From Parvularcula marina (lineage in GTDB: Bacteria; Pseudomonadota; Alphaproteobacteria; Caulobacterales; Parvularculaceae), in contig NZ_QUQO01000001.1 in the NCBI RefSeq assembly GCF_003399445.1, positions 927,001-991,000 on the forward strand: a stretch of DNA of 64,000 nt. The letters run 5' to 3'. The position numbers were made by a program, and so were the translations under genes. Of this stretch, positions 8,879 through 17,067 are shown in pieces (the first letter of the stretch is position 1; each line of letters begins with the position of its first letter). The notes below the pieces were generated by a model. That model saw nothing but the letters and a program-made list of their open reading frames with translations. It made no database searches and was not told the DNA's origin.

Positions 8879-9759
8879 TCGGCATTTTCCGGCGTGAGGC
8901 GAACTGGCAGCGGCATCTGGCAGAGGTCGATATAGCCCGGGCGGTAATAGAAAAACTCCGATGCCCGCGCAGACCGCGCTGTGATCAGCTGGCGGAAGGT
9001 TTCGGACGACGTGTCCATATATTCAAGGTCGATGCGATCTTCCGAGGGGATCTCGCTTTCAAGCCGGATGGATTTGATTTCCGTCCAGGTCGCTTCGTCA
9101 GCATTAACCCCGCCATCACCGAAATTTCCGCGCGGCAACGCCTGGATCGCATCCATGCCATAAATCACCCGGCCAAAGACGGTGAGGTTCCGGTCAAGAT
9201 ATCGTTGCGGCTGGATCGTGATGTAGAATTCCGTTGAGGCCGTATCGCGTCCGACATCCCGCCCGAACGCGAATGCCCCCGTGCAATGCGCGAGCCAGAC
9301 CGTTTCGGTTTCAGCGTCACGCCCTGCTGGCATGCCGTCCGTATACCCGGCTTCCGCCGCATAGCCATCGGCAAAGCCAAGCGGCGTGAAGGTAAACCCT
9401 TCCGGCGCTGTCTCTTCGAATTCCGCTGTCAGGCTATCCTTTGCGGACCCTTTATCCTTTTCACCGGAGGCGTCACCGCCCTGCGCAACAAAGCCATGCA
9501 CAACCCGATAGAAATGAAGGCCATCATAGTAATGCTCTCGAGCAAGCGTCTTCACCTGCTCGACATGACCTTGCGCAAGATTTGAGGATAGCCGGACGAC
9601 GGCTGTGCCTTTCTCCGTCTCGATATAGATGAGCTGATCAGGGTCCGGATCGAGCCAGATCTCCTCGGGCGCCGCCTCCATGATCTCGCCGACGGTAGGC
9701 CCGAGTTTCTCCGCCTCATCAGCAGCAAAAAGAGACAAAAGGGCAAGAATGCTCAGCAT
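8875..9759 (-). CDS. Cyclophilin-type peptidyl-prolyl isomerase, exported
   Basis: The 294-residue protein begins with a short hydrophobic segment (MLSILALLSLFAADE), a probable signal peptide. The cyclophilin core spans residues about 40-225 and shows FYRVVHGFVAQGGD, containing the catalytic Arg, and FGRVIYGMDAIQ near its end. The insert between (TPLGFADGYAAEAGY) is longer than in compact PpiB, and a 60-residue C-terminal extension follows. It likely assists folding of periplasmic proteins. It lies six bases after the membrane-protein gene and overlaps the NUDIX gene by four bases. Confidence 0.87.
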   Translation of the reverse strand: MLSILALLSLFAADEAEKLGPTVGEIMEAAPEEIWLDPDPDQLIYIETEKGTAVVRLSSNLAQGHVEQVKTLAREHYYDGLHFYRVVHGFVAQGGDASGEKDKGSAKDSLTAEFEETAPEGFTFTPLGFADGYAAEAGYTDGMPAGRDAETETVWLAHCTGAFAFGRDVGRDTASTEFYITIQPQRYLDRNLTVFGRVIYGMDAIQALPRGNFGDGGVNADEATWTEIKSIRLESEIPSEDRIDLEYMDTSSETFRQLITARSARASEFFYYRPGYIDLCQMPLPVRLTPENAE

Positions 9760-9765
9760 GGGGAT

Positions 9766-10332
9766 CTAGCTCCGGCTTTCAAGTTGGGATTTGAGATAGG
9801 GATGAAGCGGCACGCCCTGGTCTTTCGCCATGGTCATGAGCTGCCAGTAGCCGCGGAAGATATCGGGGATGTGCAGCTCCTCGCCATTCCTGACGAAATA
9901 GACGCCGACCCGGCCATTATAGCCCGTGCCGCCGATTTCGGTCCAATACCAGAAATTGCTGGCCCCCAGCTTTCGCCAGCGCACGCCGTCATCATTATAT
10001 TTGATCTGTAAGCAGACATAGCGATGGAAGGCTGAAATCAGGACGAAGGCAAGGAACAAGCACCCCGCGACACCGAGCGGCAGTAGGACCCAATTCCGAA
10101 CACTCAAGATGACCCAGCCCGCACCCGCAATCGCAACGCCGCCAGCGACGAGCCCAAAGAGACCCAACATGCGCAAAAGGATCGACGGCTTAACCGGGAC
10201 AAACCCATCCACACCGGCTTGCGTCTGTCGGCTCAGCCCCGGCACGAAAAACCAGAAGACCGGTATACTGATCAATGCGACCAGTAGAAACGCAATCGTG
10301 CGAAATTCTTTCTCCCCCAGAGATTCCAGCAC
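9766..10332 (-). CDS. Membrane protein of unknown function
   Basis: I do not recognise this protein. A GTG start at 10330-10332, four bases after the queF stop and behind an AGGGG sequence, gives 188 residues; the longer frame overlaps queF by 86 bases and is rejected. Three hydrophobic segments lie near residues 9-26, 52-72 and 78-98, followed by a soluble C-terminal domain (residues about 105-188) with an aromatic-rich stretch ASNFWYWTEIGGTGYNG. The layout of two or three helices plus a small beta-rich domain resembles PH-like membrane proteins, but that is a guess. Confidence 0.7.
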   Translation of the reverse strand: MLESLGEKEFRTIAFLLVALISIPVFWFFVPGLSRQTQAGVDGFVPVKPSILLRMLGLFGLVAGGVAIAGAGWVILSVRNWVLLPLGVAGCLFLAFVLISAFHRYVCLQIKYNDDGVRWRKLGASNFWYWTEIGGTGYNGRVGVYFVRNGEELHIPDIFRGYWQLMTMAKDQGVPLHPYLKSQLESRS

Positions 10333-10336
10333 GCCG

Positions 10337-10795
10337 CTATCCCCTGCCCCTATATGGCTGCACCCCGGTTTCGGGGACATAGAGACCGTCAGGCGGATCG
10401 CCGGTCTGATAAAAAACGTCAATCGGAATACCGCCCCTCGGATACCAATAGCCCGAGATCCGCAGCCAGCGGGGCTTCACCGCCGCAATGATGCGCTTGG
10501 CGATATCGATGGTGCAGTCTTCATGAAAGGCGCCATGGTTCCGGTACGAACCAAGCAAAAGCTTGAACGACTTTGATTCAACGAGATGCGCATCCGGACA
10601 GTAATCGATCACGAGATGCGCAAAATCGGGCTGTCCGGTCACCGGGCAGATCGAGGTGAATTCCGGCGCCACGAAACGGGCGAGATAATTCACATCCGGA
10701 TGCGGGTTCGGCACGGGATCGAGCTTCGCCTCTTCTGGCGAAGATGGCAGCGCCGCGTCACGGCCAAGAAGGGTGGTTTCAGGGGAATTGGTCAT
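10337..10795 (-). CDS. queF: NADPH-dependent 7-cyano-7-deazaguanine reductase
   Basis: QueF reduces preQ0 to preQ1 for queuosine tRNA modification. The 152-residue length fits the single-domain (YkvM) type. Visible are the catalytic Cys in [12 protein letters not shown] near residue 49, the QueF motif [14 protein letters not shown], and the substrate-binding FHEDC. It heads the reverse-strand run to cysE. No preQ1 riboswitch was recognised in the 42 bases upstream, and no other que gene is in the window. Confidence 0.95.
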   Translation of the reverse strand: MTNSPETTLLGRDAALPSSPEEAKLDPVPNPHPDVNYLARFVAPEFTSICPVTGQPDFAHLVIDYCPDAHLVESKSFKLLLGSYRNHGAFHEDCTIDIAKRIIAAVKPRWLRISGYWYPRGGIPIDVFYQTGDPPDGLYVPETGVQPYRGRG

Positions 10796-10837
10796 ATGAG
10801 ATACGTCTCGCCTATCCCGGGCCCGCCCGCAAGCTGG

Positions 10838-11035
10838 CTAGTCGTCGTTCGTCCCGTCCAAAGGCAAAGGATATTCTTCGTAGTTCTCGGGGTCCTGACG
10901 CTTGAACATCTTGCTCGCCAGAAAGGCAAAAAGGATCAGGACGGCAACGCCCGCCAGAACAAAGAGCAGCACTGTGGAGGGATCACCGCTTTCGGTACTG
11001 GTAGCTGCTGACGCAGCCAGAAGATTAAACAGCAT
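10838..11035 (-). CDS. Tiny single-helix membrane protein (paralogue 1)
   Basis: This 65-residue protein has one hydrophobic segment (residues about 22-42, TVLLFVLAGVAVLILFAFLA) followed by SKMFKRQ and an acidic, proline-containing tail (YPLPLDGTNDD). A strong AAGGAGGAGAG site precedes the ATG, which supports real translation. It resembles the next gene upstream in the segment around its A-x-x-ASKM motif and in a Pro-x-Pro-Leu tail, so the two are likely tandem duplicates. Function unknown. Confidence 0.65.
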   Translation of the reverse strand: MLFNLLAASAATSTESGDPSTVLLFVLAGVAVLILFAFLASKMFKRQDPENYEEYPLPLDGTNDD

Positions 11036-11101
11036 TGAGGCTCTCCTCCTTAGAAAGGCGACCTCAAGCTATACCAGCCGAGCCTTAAAGCCCAGACGAT
11101 G

Positions 11102-11341
11102 CTACCGCTTACGAGGGAGAGGGACTGGAATGATCGGTTCGTCCGAAAGCTTCCGGCGCGGCCGGAGCATTTTCGAGGCGACATATGCGGAAAGGATCAA
11201 CGCCCCGACAAAGGCGAAGATGAAGACCACCGCGCTATCTTCAGACACGGCCTCGTATTGCGCATGGGCGGTCCCCAATTGCGCAGCCAGGACAGCGAAT
11301 ATCATCGCCATCCGCTCTATGCGGGTATCTCGTTTCATCAT
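11102..11341 (-). CDS. Tiny single-helix membrane protein (paralogue 2)
   Basis: This 79-residue protein has a probable N-terminal signal or helix (MAMIFAVLAAQLGTAHA, ending in the AHA cleavage-type motif) and a second helix (AVVFIFAFVGALILSAYVA) followed by SKMLRPRR and a basic tail ending PVPLPRKR. It shares the helix-ASKM-basic arrangement with the neighbour 66 bases downstream. The two start codons ATGATG are adjacent. Function unknown. Confidence 0.6.
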   Translation of the reverse strand: MMKRDTRIERMAMIFAVLAAQLGTAHAQYEAVSEDSAVVFIFAFVGALILSAYVASKMLRPRRKLSDEPIIPVPLPRKR

Positions 11342-11473
11342 TCATCTACCGACGTACATATGGGGATGCATATGCCCATCAGCAAGTATGAATGTTGCGC
11401 CGCAGCATGAATTTCAGGTGATGAAAAACGCTCCTCATCAGCCCCGAGCGGCGCACCGACTTGAATGCAGTCG

Positions 11474-12670
11474 CTATGCTCGTGCCGCTCTCGGCAAGCA
11501 GGCAGGGCCAGCGGGCTCGAACTGCTTATAGGTCAGAATGAACTCCTGATGCCCCAACTCTTCGGAGGCTGTACGCTTACCGCCCGCAACCGACTTTACG
11601 AGCTCGAAAATTTCCGCGCCGACCTCGTCCAGAGTCGTGCGACCTTCAAGGATCGCGCCCGCATCGACATCCATGTCACCGGAAAGTTTTCTGTACGTAT
11701 CCGGATTAGCGCAGATCTTGATGACCGGCGAAATGGCGGAGCCGACAATCGACCCCCGCCCGGTCGTAAAGAGGGTGACATGCGCCCCGCACGCCATCAG
11801 CTCCACAATCTCCGCATTGTCAGAAATATTCGGGAAGCCGAATCTCGGCTCGCCATCGGGCACGACATCCAGAAGGTACAAACCGCCGGACGGCGGATGA
11901 TCGCCCGGTTTCAAGAGGCCACTAATCGGAGAAGAGCCGGACTTGGCATAAGCGCCCATCGACTTCTCCTCGATGGTCGTTAATCCGCCCTCGGCATTTC
12001 CGGGCGCAAAACTACCGAAACCGAGAATACTGTAATAGCGCTCCGCTTTATCGACCGCAGCGACGATCTCCTGACCGAGCTCAGGCGTGACCGCTCTATC
12101 CGCCATGATGACCTCGCACCCGATCAGCTCCCCGGTTTCCTCAAAGAGACAGGCGGCCCCTTGCTCAACAAGCCGATCAAAAGCCCGGCCGACCGCCGGG
12201 TTGGCGGTAATGCCGCTGGTGCCGTCAGAACCGCCGCAGATGGTGGCAACGACAAGTTCACTGATATCCATCGGCACCGTGTCGATGGCCGATGCTTCAC
12301 GCAAATGACGGACAGCCTCGACGCCGGTTTCTATCGACGAACGCGTACCACCTGCCTCCTGAATCACAAGCATATCAACCGGCCGGCCCGATTCTTCGAT
12401 GTATCGTTTCAACGCCGATCGATGGAAACTCTCACACCCAAGAGATACGAGAAGCACGCTTCCGACATTCGGGTGGGTACAGAGGGACTGCATCATGTTG
12501 AAGGCGTATTTGTTCGGAAAACAGCCCGGGAACCCTATCAGATGAACATCCGTGTCATTCGCATTCGTCACAATCGCCCGCGCGACGTGATGGGCGCATT
12601 CGACCAGATAAGCGACGAGCGTGACATTGCGGATGCCTTTGCGACCGTCCTGACGAGGATACCCTCTCAT
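11474..12670 (-). CDS. UxaA-family dehydratase, large (C-terminal-type) subunit
   Basis: The 398-residue protein matches the C-terminal catalytic domain of altronate/galactarate dehydratases (UxaA/GarD C) and the related sulfolactate lyase subunit. It opens with GYPRQDGRKGIRNVTLVAY, contains the conserved CGGSDGTSGITANPAVG and ends with a typical small domain. These are metal-dependent hydro-lyases acting on sugar acids. Its ATG overlaps the small-subunit stop by four bases, so the enzyme is split into two chains. Context (GH31 and galactose genes) suggests a sugar-acid substrate, but altronate, an arabinonate-like acid or another cannot be told apart. Confidence 0.85.
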   Translation of the reverse strand: MRGYPRQDGRKGIRNVTLVAYLVECAHHVARAIVTNANDTDVHLIGFPGCFPNKYAFNMMQSLCTHPNVGSVLLVSLGCESFHRSALKRYIEESGRPVDMLVIQEAGGTRSSIETGVEAVRHLREASAIDTVPMDISELVVATICGGSDGTSGITANPAVGRAFDRLVEQGAACLFEETGELIGCEVIMADRAVTPELGQEIVAAVDKAERYYSILGFGSFAPGNAEGGLTTIEEKSMGAYAKSGSSPISGLLKPGDHPPSGGLYLLDVVPDGEPRFGFPNISDNAEIVELMACGAHVTLFTTGRGSIVGSAISPVIKICANPDTYRKLSGDMDVDAGAILEGRTTLDEVGAEIFELVKSVAGGKRTASEELGHQEFILTYKQFEPAGPACLPRAARA

Positions 12671-12993
12671 ACATGCCCCTCATCAATTGTATCGCGGTCA
12701 TGGGTTTTGATATAATCAGACTGAAGATTATGTGAATGTACGATTTCACCAGTGGTGACTTTATCGGTCAGCGACCCTATTGGCGCGCCATGTTTGAGAA
12801 TCCGCGTACCGGAACTCAAATCCTTTCTGGCAAGCTTATATCCCGTCGACACCATCTTCGTCATGACTATCGCTCGCCCACCCACTTCGATTACATCACC
12901 CTCGAGAATTTCACGCTTCACAATCACTACATTATCATCCGGGTGAAGCAGGATAATTTTGTCAGCCAACGGTTGATTATTTAAAGCCATCAT
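12667..12993 (-). CDS. UxaA-family dehydratase, small SAF-domain subunit
   Basis: The 108-residue protein is a SAF-type domain like the N-terminus of altronate dehydratase, recognisable by LLHPDDNVVIVKREILEGD, GYKLARKDLSSGTRILKHG and the end GEIVHSHNL. In single-chain UxaA this domain precedes the catalytic part; here it is separate and translationally coupled (ATGA) to the large subunit. It is divergent from the GH31 gene. Confidence 0.85.
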   Translation of the reverse strand: MMALNNQPLADKIILLHPDDNVVIVKREILEGDVIEVGGRAIVMTKMVSTGYKLARKDLSSGTRILKHGAPIGSLTDKVTTGEIVHSHNLQSDYIKTHDRDTIDEGHV

Positions 12994-13188
12994 ACTTTTC
13001 CGTCAAAAATTGCGTCTCCACGAGAAGGTCCACTTCCCTCTGCGGATAGCAACACGGCCCATAAAAATGTGGGCTCCATACCTTCTAGCAACCTAACCAT
13101 TGAATTTTAAACTGAAATTTTCAACCAAAGACTTTGCAGTGAAGATGACCTATCAAGGATAGAAAACTTATTGATGGGAGGAAATAGA

Positions 13189-16068
13189 ATGTGGAAGACC
13201 ATAACGGCCCTCACAGCCATCACGATACTGACGGCTTGTGGTGGTTCCAAAGACGCATCAAGTTCTCCCGAAGCTGAAGAGCCTCAAAACGCGCAATATA
13301 CTGTTTCTAAGCTTGGCATTACGGTGACGCCTTCTGCATCAGACGCGGGCATGGTACGGCTGGAAGCCATTTCTGATACGATCTTTCGTGTCACAGCTGC
13401 CGCGCCGGGCGATGATTTCCATCGCGCCAAAAGCCTCATGATAGATGGCGATGCCGGATCGGTCCCATTCGAGACTGAGATCGTTGATGGAGCGGTTCGG
13501 CTTTCAACCCAAGAACTCACCGCAGCTGTTAGACTTGAAGATGGGAAGGTCACTTTCTTGACGGCTGATGGGGAGGAGCTTCTCGCCGAGAACCCGTCGC
13601 GAAATTTTACGCCGACCATCATAGAAGGTAAGGATTTCTTCCGTATCCACCAGACATTCGCATCCGATCCGGATGAAGGGTTTTACGGACTAGGCCAGCA
13701 CCAGAATGGCCAGATGAATTTCAATGGCGAGGATGTTGAACTTGCCCAGCACAATATCTCTATCGCCATGCCTTTCCTTGTTTCGACGGGCGACTACGGC
13801 ATTTTGTGGGATAATAATTCGATCACCAGATTCGGTGATCCTCGTCCCTATAAAGGTCTTGGCGAATCCCTGATTGTGAGGGGAGCTGACGGCAGTGAAG
13901 GCGGCCTGACCGGCATCTATTTCAAGAATGGCGAGATCGTCGCGGAAACGCGCGAAACTGATCCCGATTATCAGTTCTTGCCACCCAACCAGTTCGAAAC
14001 TGGACAATCCGTGCGCGATGTGTTCCCGGCGCCACTTGTCACAACCTCACCTGATCTTGTCACCTGGGAAGGATCTATCGAATCTGATGTAGACGGAACG
14101 CATAAGTTCAGGGTTTATGGCAGCGATTACGTCAAAGTCTGGGTTGATGGCGAGCTGGTTGTCGACCGCTGGCGCCAGAACTGGAACCCATATTACTTCA
14201 ACTTCACCGCCTCCATGACCGCAGGAGAACCAATCGACATCAGGGTCGAATGGACCGGAAATGACGGTTATTTCCGTATGCTGCATCTTGACCCGATGGA
14301 CACCGCTGCAAACAAGCAGCTCTCGCTTTCTTCAGAAGTTGCAGATGTTATCGACTATTACTTCATTCATGGCGAAAACATGGATGACGTCATCGCAGGC
14401 TATCGCGAACTGACAGGTAAATCCGTAATGCTGCCGAAATGGGCATACGGTTTTTGGCAAAGTCGCCAACGGTACACCACGCAAACAGAACTCCTCGACG
14501 CTCTTCAAGGGTATCGTGATCGGAACATTCCGATCGATAATATCGTTCTGGACTGGTTCTATTGGCCAGAAGATGCCTGGGGGTCTCACGAGTTCGACGC
14601 CTCACGTTTCCCTGATCCGAAAGCCATGGTCGAGGCAGTTCACGTCATGAATGCAAGGATCATGATTTCGGTCTGGCCTAAATTTTATCCGACGACCGAG
14701 AATTTTAAAGAGCTAGATAAGAAGGGCTATATCTCTCGGGGCAATCTTGACGCAGGCGCCCTCGACTGGGTCGGGCCTGGGTATCTTAATGCCTTCTACG
14801 ATCCTTATCCTGAAGAAGCCCGGAAGATATTCTGGCGACAGATGCAAGAGAATCTCGATATTCTGGGCTTCGACGCTTGGTGGATGGATGCAACCGAACC
14901 CGATATGCACTCCAATCTGGAACATGCCGAACGCGCTAAACGCATGACTTCTAAACGCGGTTCGGGAGAGGAGTATTTCAACTCTTTCGCCCTGCCCAAT
15001 GCCCGCGCTGTCTATGAAGGAGAGCGCACCGGTGCCGATCCGAACAAACGTGTCTTTATCCTGACCCGTTCCGCTTTTCCCGGCCTTCAACGCTATGGTG
15101 CCGCTGCATGGAGTGGCGATATCGTTGCCCGCTGGGACGATCTGCGCGAGCAAATTTCCGCCGGGGTCAATATGAACATGGCGGGGCTCTCAAACTGGAC
15201 GTTTGATATCGGTGGATTTTCCGTTGAAGCGCGCTACACGACTGAAGACCCTGCCCACCTCGAAGAGTGGCGGGAGCTGAATTTGCGATGGTTCCAGTTC
15301 GGATCATTCGCACCACTGTTCCGCAGCCACGGCGAGTATCCTTTCAGGGAGATCTATAACCTCGCAGAAGAGGGCTCGGAAGTTTATGAAAGCCTCGTTT
15401 ATTACGATCGGCTTCGCTATCAGCTCATGCCCTATATCTATACGATGGGAGCGGATCTCTTCCATGAAGATGGCACGATGATGCGCGGCCTCGTCATGGA
15501 TTTCGAAAACGACCGCACCAGTTGGGATATAGCTGACCAATATATGTTTGGTGACGCGTTTCTCGTCAGCCCGGTTCATGAATTCAAGGCCCGCACTCGC
15601 CGGCTCTATCTGCCCGCTGGGGCCGACTGGTATGACTTTTATACTGGAGAGAATCTGGATGGTGGCCAGTGGATTAAGGCCGCAGCGCCCCTCTCCCGCA
15701 TGCCGCTGCATGTGAAAGCGGGGTCGATTGTCGCAACGGGACCCGTCATTCAGTACACAGGCGAAAACCCCGACGCACCGATTACGCTTTATATCTATAC
15801 CGGTGCAGATGGCGAGACGCATCTGTATGAAGATGACGGCACATCATATGACTATGAGAGAGGCGCCTATTCTTCCATACCCCTGCATTGGAATGATGAA
15901 ACTGGCACACTGACAATTGGTGCGATCACTGGTCCTTTCCGTGTCGCAGAAACGCGTACATTCAATGTGAAATGGGTTGTCTCCGTCGGTCAGGACGGCT
16001 TTTCTGAGGATGCAGAGGCTGATGAGACTGTGACATATTCCGGAGAAGAGATCACGATCACTCGCTGA
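13189..16068 (+). CDS. Glycoside hydrolase family 31 lipoprotein with PA14 insert
   Basis: The 959-residue enzyme starts at 13189 behind GGGAGGAAATAG; it has a lipoprotein signal (MWKTITALTAITILTAC, lipobox LTAC). The order is an N-terminal GH31 beta domain, a PA14 carbohydrate-binding insert at about residues 285-370 (WEGSIESDVDGTHKFRVYGS), then the catalytic barrel with likely nucleophile Asp567 in WWMDATEPD, and C-terminal beta domains including a DUF5110-like part. GH31 enzymes with this PA14 insert include alpha-xylosidases acting on xyloglucan, so alpha-xylosidase is a good guess; alpha-glucosidase or alpha-galactosidase remain possible. It probably sits on the outer membrane or in the periplasm. 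Confidence 0.92.
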   Translation: MWKTITALTAITILTACGGSKDASSSPEAEEPQNAQYTVSKLGITVTPSASDAGMVRLEAISDTIFRVTAAAPGDDFHRAKSLMIDGDAGSVPFETEIVDGAVRLSTQELTAAVRLEDGKVTFLTADGEELLAENPSRNFTPTIIEGKDFFRIHQTFASDPDEGFYGLGQHQNGQMNFNGEDVELAQHNISIAMPFLVSTGDYGILWDNNSITRFGDPRPYKGLGESLIVRGADGSEGGLTGIYFKNGEIVAETRETDPDYQFLPPNQFETGQSVRDVFPAPLVTTSPDLVTWEGSIESDVDGTHKFRVYGSDYVKVWVDGELVVDRWRQNWNPYYFNFTASMTAGEPIDIRVEWTGNDGYFRMLHLDPMDTAANKQLSLSSEVADVIDYYFIHGENMDDVIAGYRELTGKSVMLPKWAYGFWQSRQRYTTQTELLDALQGYRDRNIPIDNIVLDWFYWPEDAWGSHEFDASRFPDPKAMVEAVHVMNARIMISVWPKFYPTTENFKELDKKGYISRGNLDAGALDWVGPGYLNAFYDPYPEEARKIFWRQMQENLDILGFDAWWMDATEPDMHSNLEHAERAKRMTSKRGSGEEYFNSFALPNARAVYEGERTGADPNKRVFILTRSAFPGLQRYGAAAWSGDIVARWDDLREQISAGVNMNMAGLSNWTFDIGGFSVEARYTTEDPAHLEEWRELNLRWFQFGSFAPLFRSHGEYPFREIYNLAEEGSEVYESLVYYDRLRYQLMPYIYTMGADLFHEDGTMMRGLVMDFENDRTSWDIADQYMFGDAFLVSPVHEFKARTRRLYLPAGADWYDFYTGENLDGGQWIKAAAPLSRMPLHVKAGSIVATGPVIQYTGENPDAPITLYIYTGADGETHLYEDDGTSYDYERGAYSSIPLHWNDETGTLTIGAITGPFRVAETRTFNVKWVVSVGQDGFSEDAEADETVTYSGEEITITR

Positions 16069-16144
16069 CACCGCAATGCTGGAGAGGGCAGGCTTTATTT
16101 CGGTCTTGTTCAGGGGAGAGTTTACATCAACCTCCCTCCCTCTT

Positions 16145-17065
16145 TCAGTCCGGCCAGTGCTGACGCCAGCTCGATCCCTTGTATCTGACAGACTCTATGC
16201 CATGAAAGGGAGTTTCAAAAATATAAAGCCCCCCTGACAGTGGGTGTTCACTGAGCACGTCATCAGACAACTCGGTCCGCGCACTCGTGATGATGAGATG
16301 GTCAAGCCTCGGCCCACCAAACGCGACACAGGTCGGCTGGGGACATGAAATCTTCAATGACAATTCCAGCTCGCCAGACGGCGAATATCTGTGCACTCTT
16401 GAACCGCCCCATAGGGCCGACCAGTAATACCCCTCCGCATCCGTCATACCACCATCTGGAGAGGCGTCTTCGATCGAGAGCCAATCAGCGAACGGCCCCG
16501 GCTCGCCGGTGGCCTTGTTAAAACTCGCCCTCGACACTTTCCCTGTCGGCGAGTCAGCAAAGTAAAGCTCACTTCCATCTGGCGACCAGGCCAAGCCATT
16601 CGATATCCGTATACCGCCCATTACCGGGACAAGCTTCTCGTCCACATCGACCCGGTAAAGCGTACCGGATGCCAACTCGCCTCCCTCATTTTGTCCTTCC
16701 ACCATGGAACCAACCCAGAACCGCCCCTGAGGGTCGGTACGGCCATCATTCAGCCGCACCCCCTTCCCTGCAAGTGCATCGGGACGATCAAGCCATTCCG
16801 TCCGGCCTGTCTCCGGCTCGAAATAGGCAAGCCCTTCATCAAAGGCCGCGAGCAGGACAGCGTCCGTTCCCTCCACAAAGGAAAAGGCAGTTAGTCGCGC
16901 CGGTGTCCTGAAGGACGTGACACCATGATCATCCCAATTGAACCGGTAGAGCCGCATGGACAGAATATCCGCCCACCACACAGTCTGGTCGGAGGCGCGC
17001 CAGAGCACGCCTTCGCCAAGTTCGTTGCCGACATCGATGACTTCAATGAGGTCGGACCGGCGCAT
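16145..17065 (-). CDS. SMP-30/gluconolactonase-family sugar lactonase
   Basis: The 306-residue six-bladed beta-propeller protein has family motifs LGEGVLWRASDQTVWWADI (metal-binding Glu near residue 14), RLNDGRTDPQGRFWVGSM and ISNGLAWSPDGSELYFADS, including the conserved Asn and Asp metal ligands. It most likely opens D-galactono-lactone (and perhaps L-arabinono-lactone) to the acid, step two of the De Ley-Doudoroff route. The ATG at 17063-17065 lies two bases after the symporter stop. Confidence 0.9.
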   Translation of the reverse strand: MRRSDLIEVIDVGNELGEGVLWRASDQTVWWADILSMRLYRFNWDDHGVTSFRTPARLTAFSFVEGTDAVLLAAFDEGLAYFEPETGRTEWLDRPDALAGKGVRLNDGRTDPQGRFWVGSMVEGQNEGGELASGTLYRVDVDEKLVPVMGGIRISNGLAWSPDGSELYFADSPTGKVSRASFNKATGEPGPFADWLSIEDASPDGGMTDAEGYYWSALWGGSRVHRYSPSGELELSLKISCPQPTCVAFGGPRLDHLIITSARTELSDDVLSEHPLSGGLYIFETPFHGIESVRYKGSSWRQHWPD

Positions 17066-17067
17066 GC

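Noticed and set aside
10796-10837. Possible preQ1 riboswitch before queF
   Set aside because: The short leader lacks the conserved hairpin and A-rich tail of preQ1 aptamers, and the next gene is only 42 bases away.
12983-13000. GTATGATG sequence at the uxaA small-subunit start as a third galactose operator
   Set aside because: The match is largely the start codon itself (ATGATGGC) and does not continue into the AATNGTA half of the motif.
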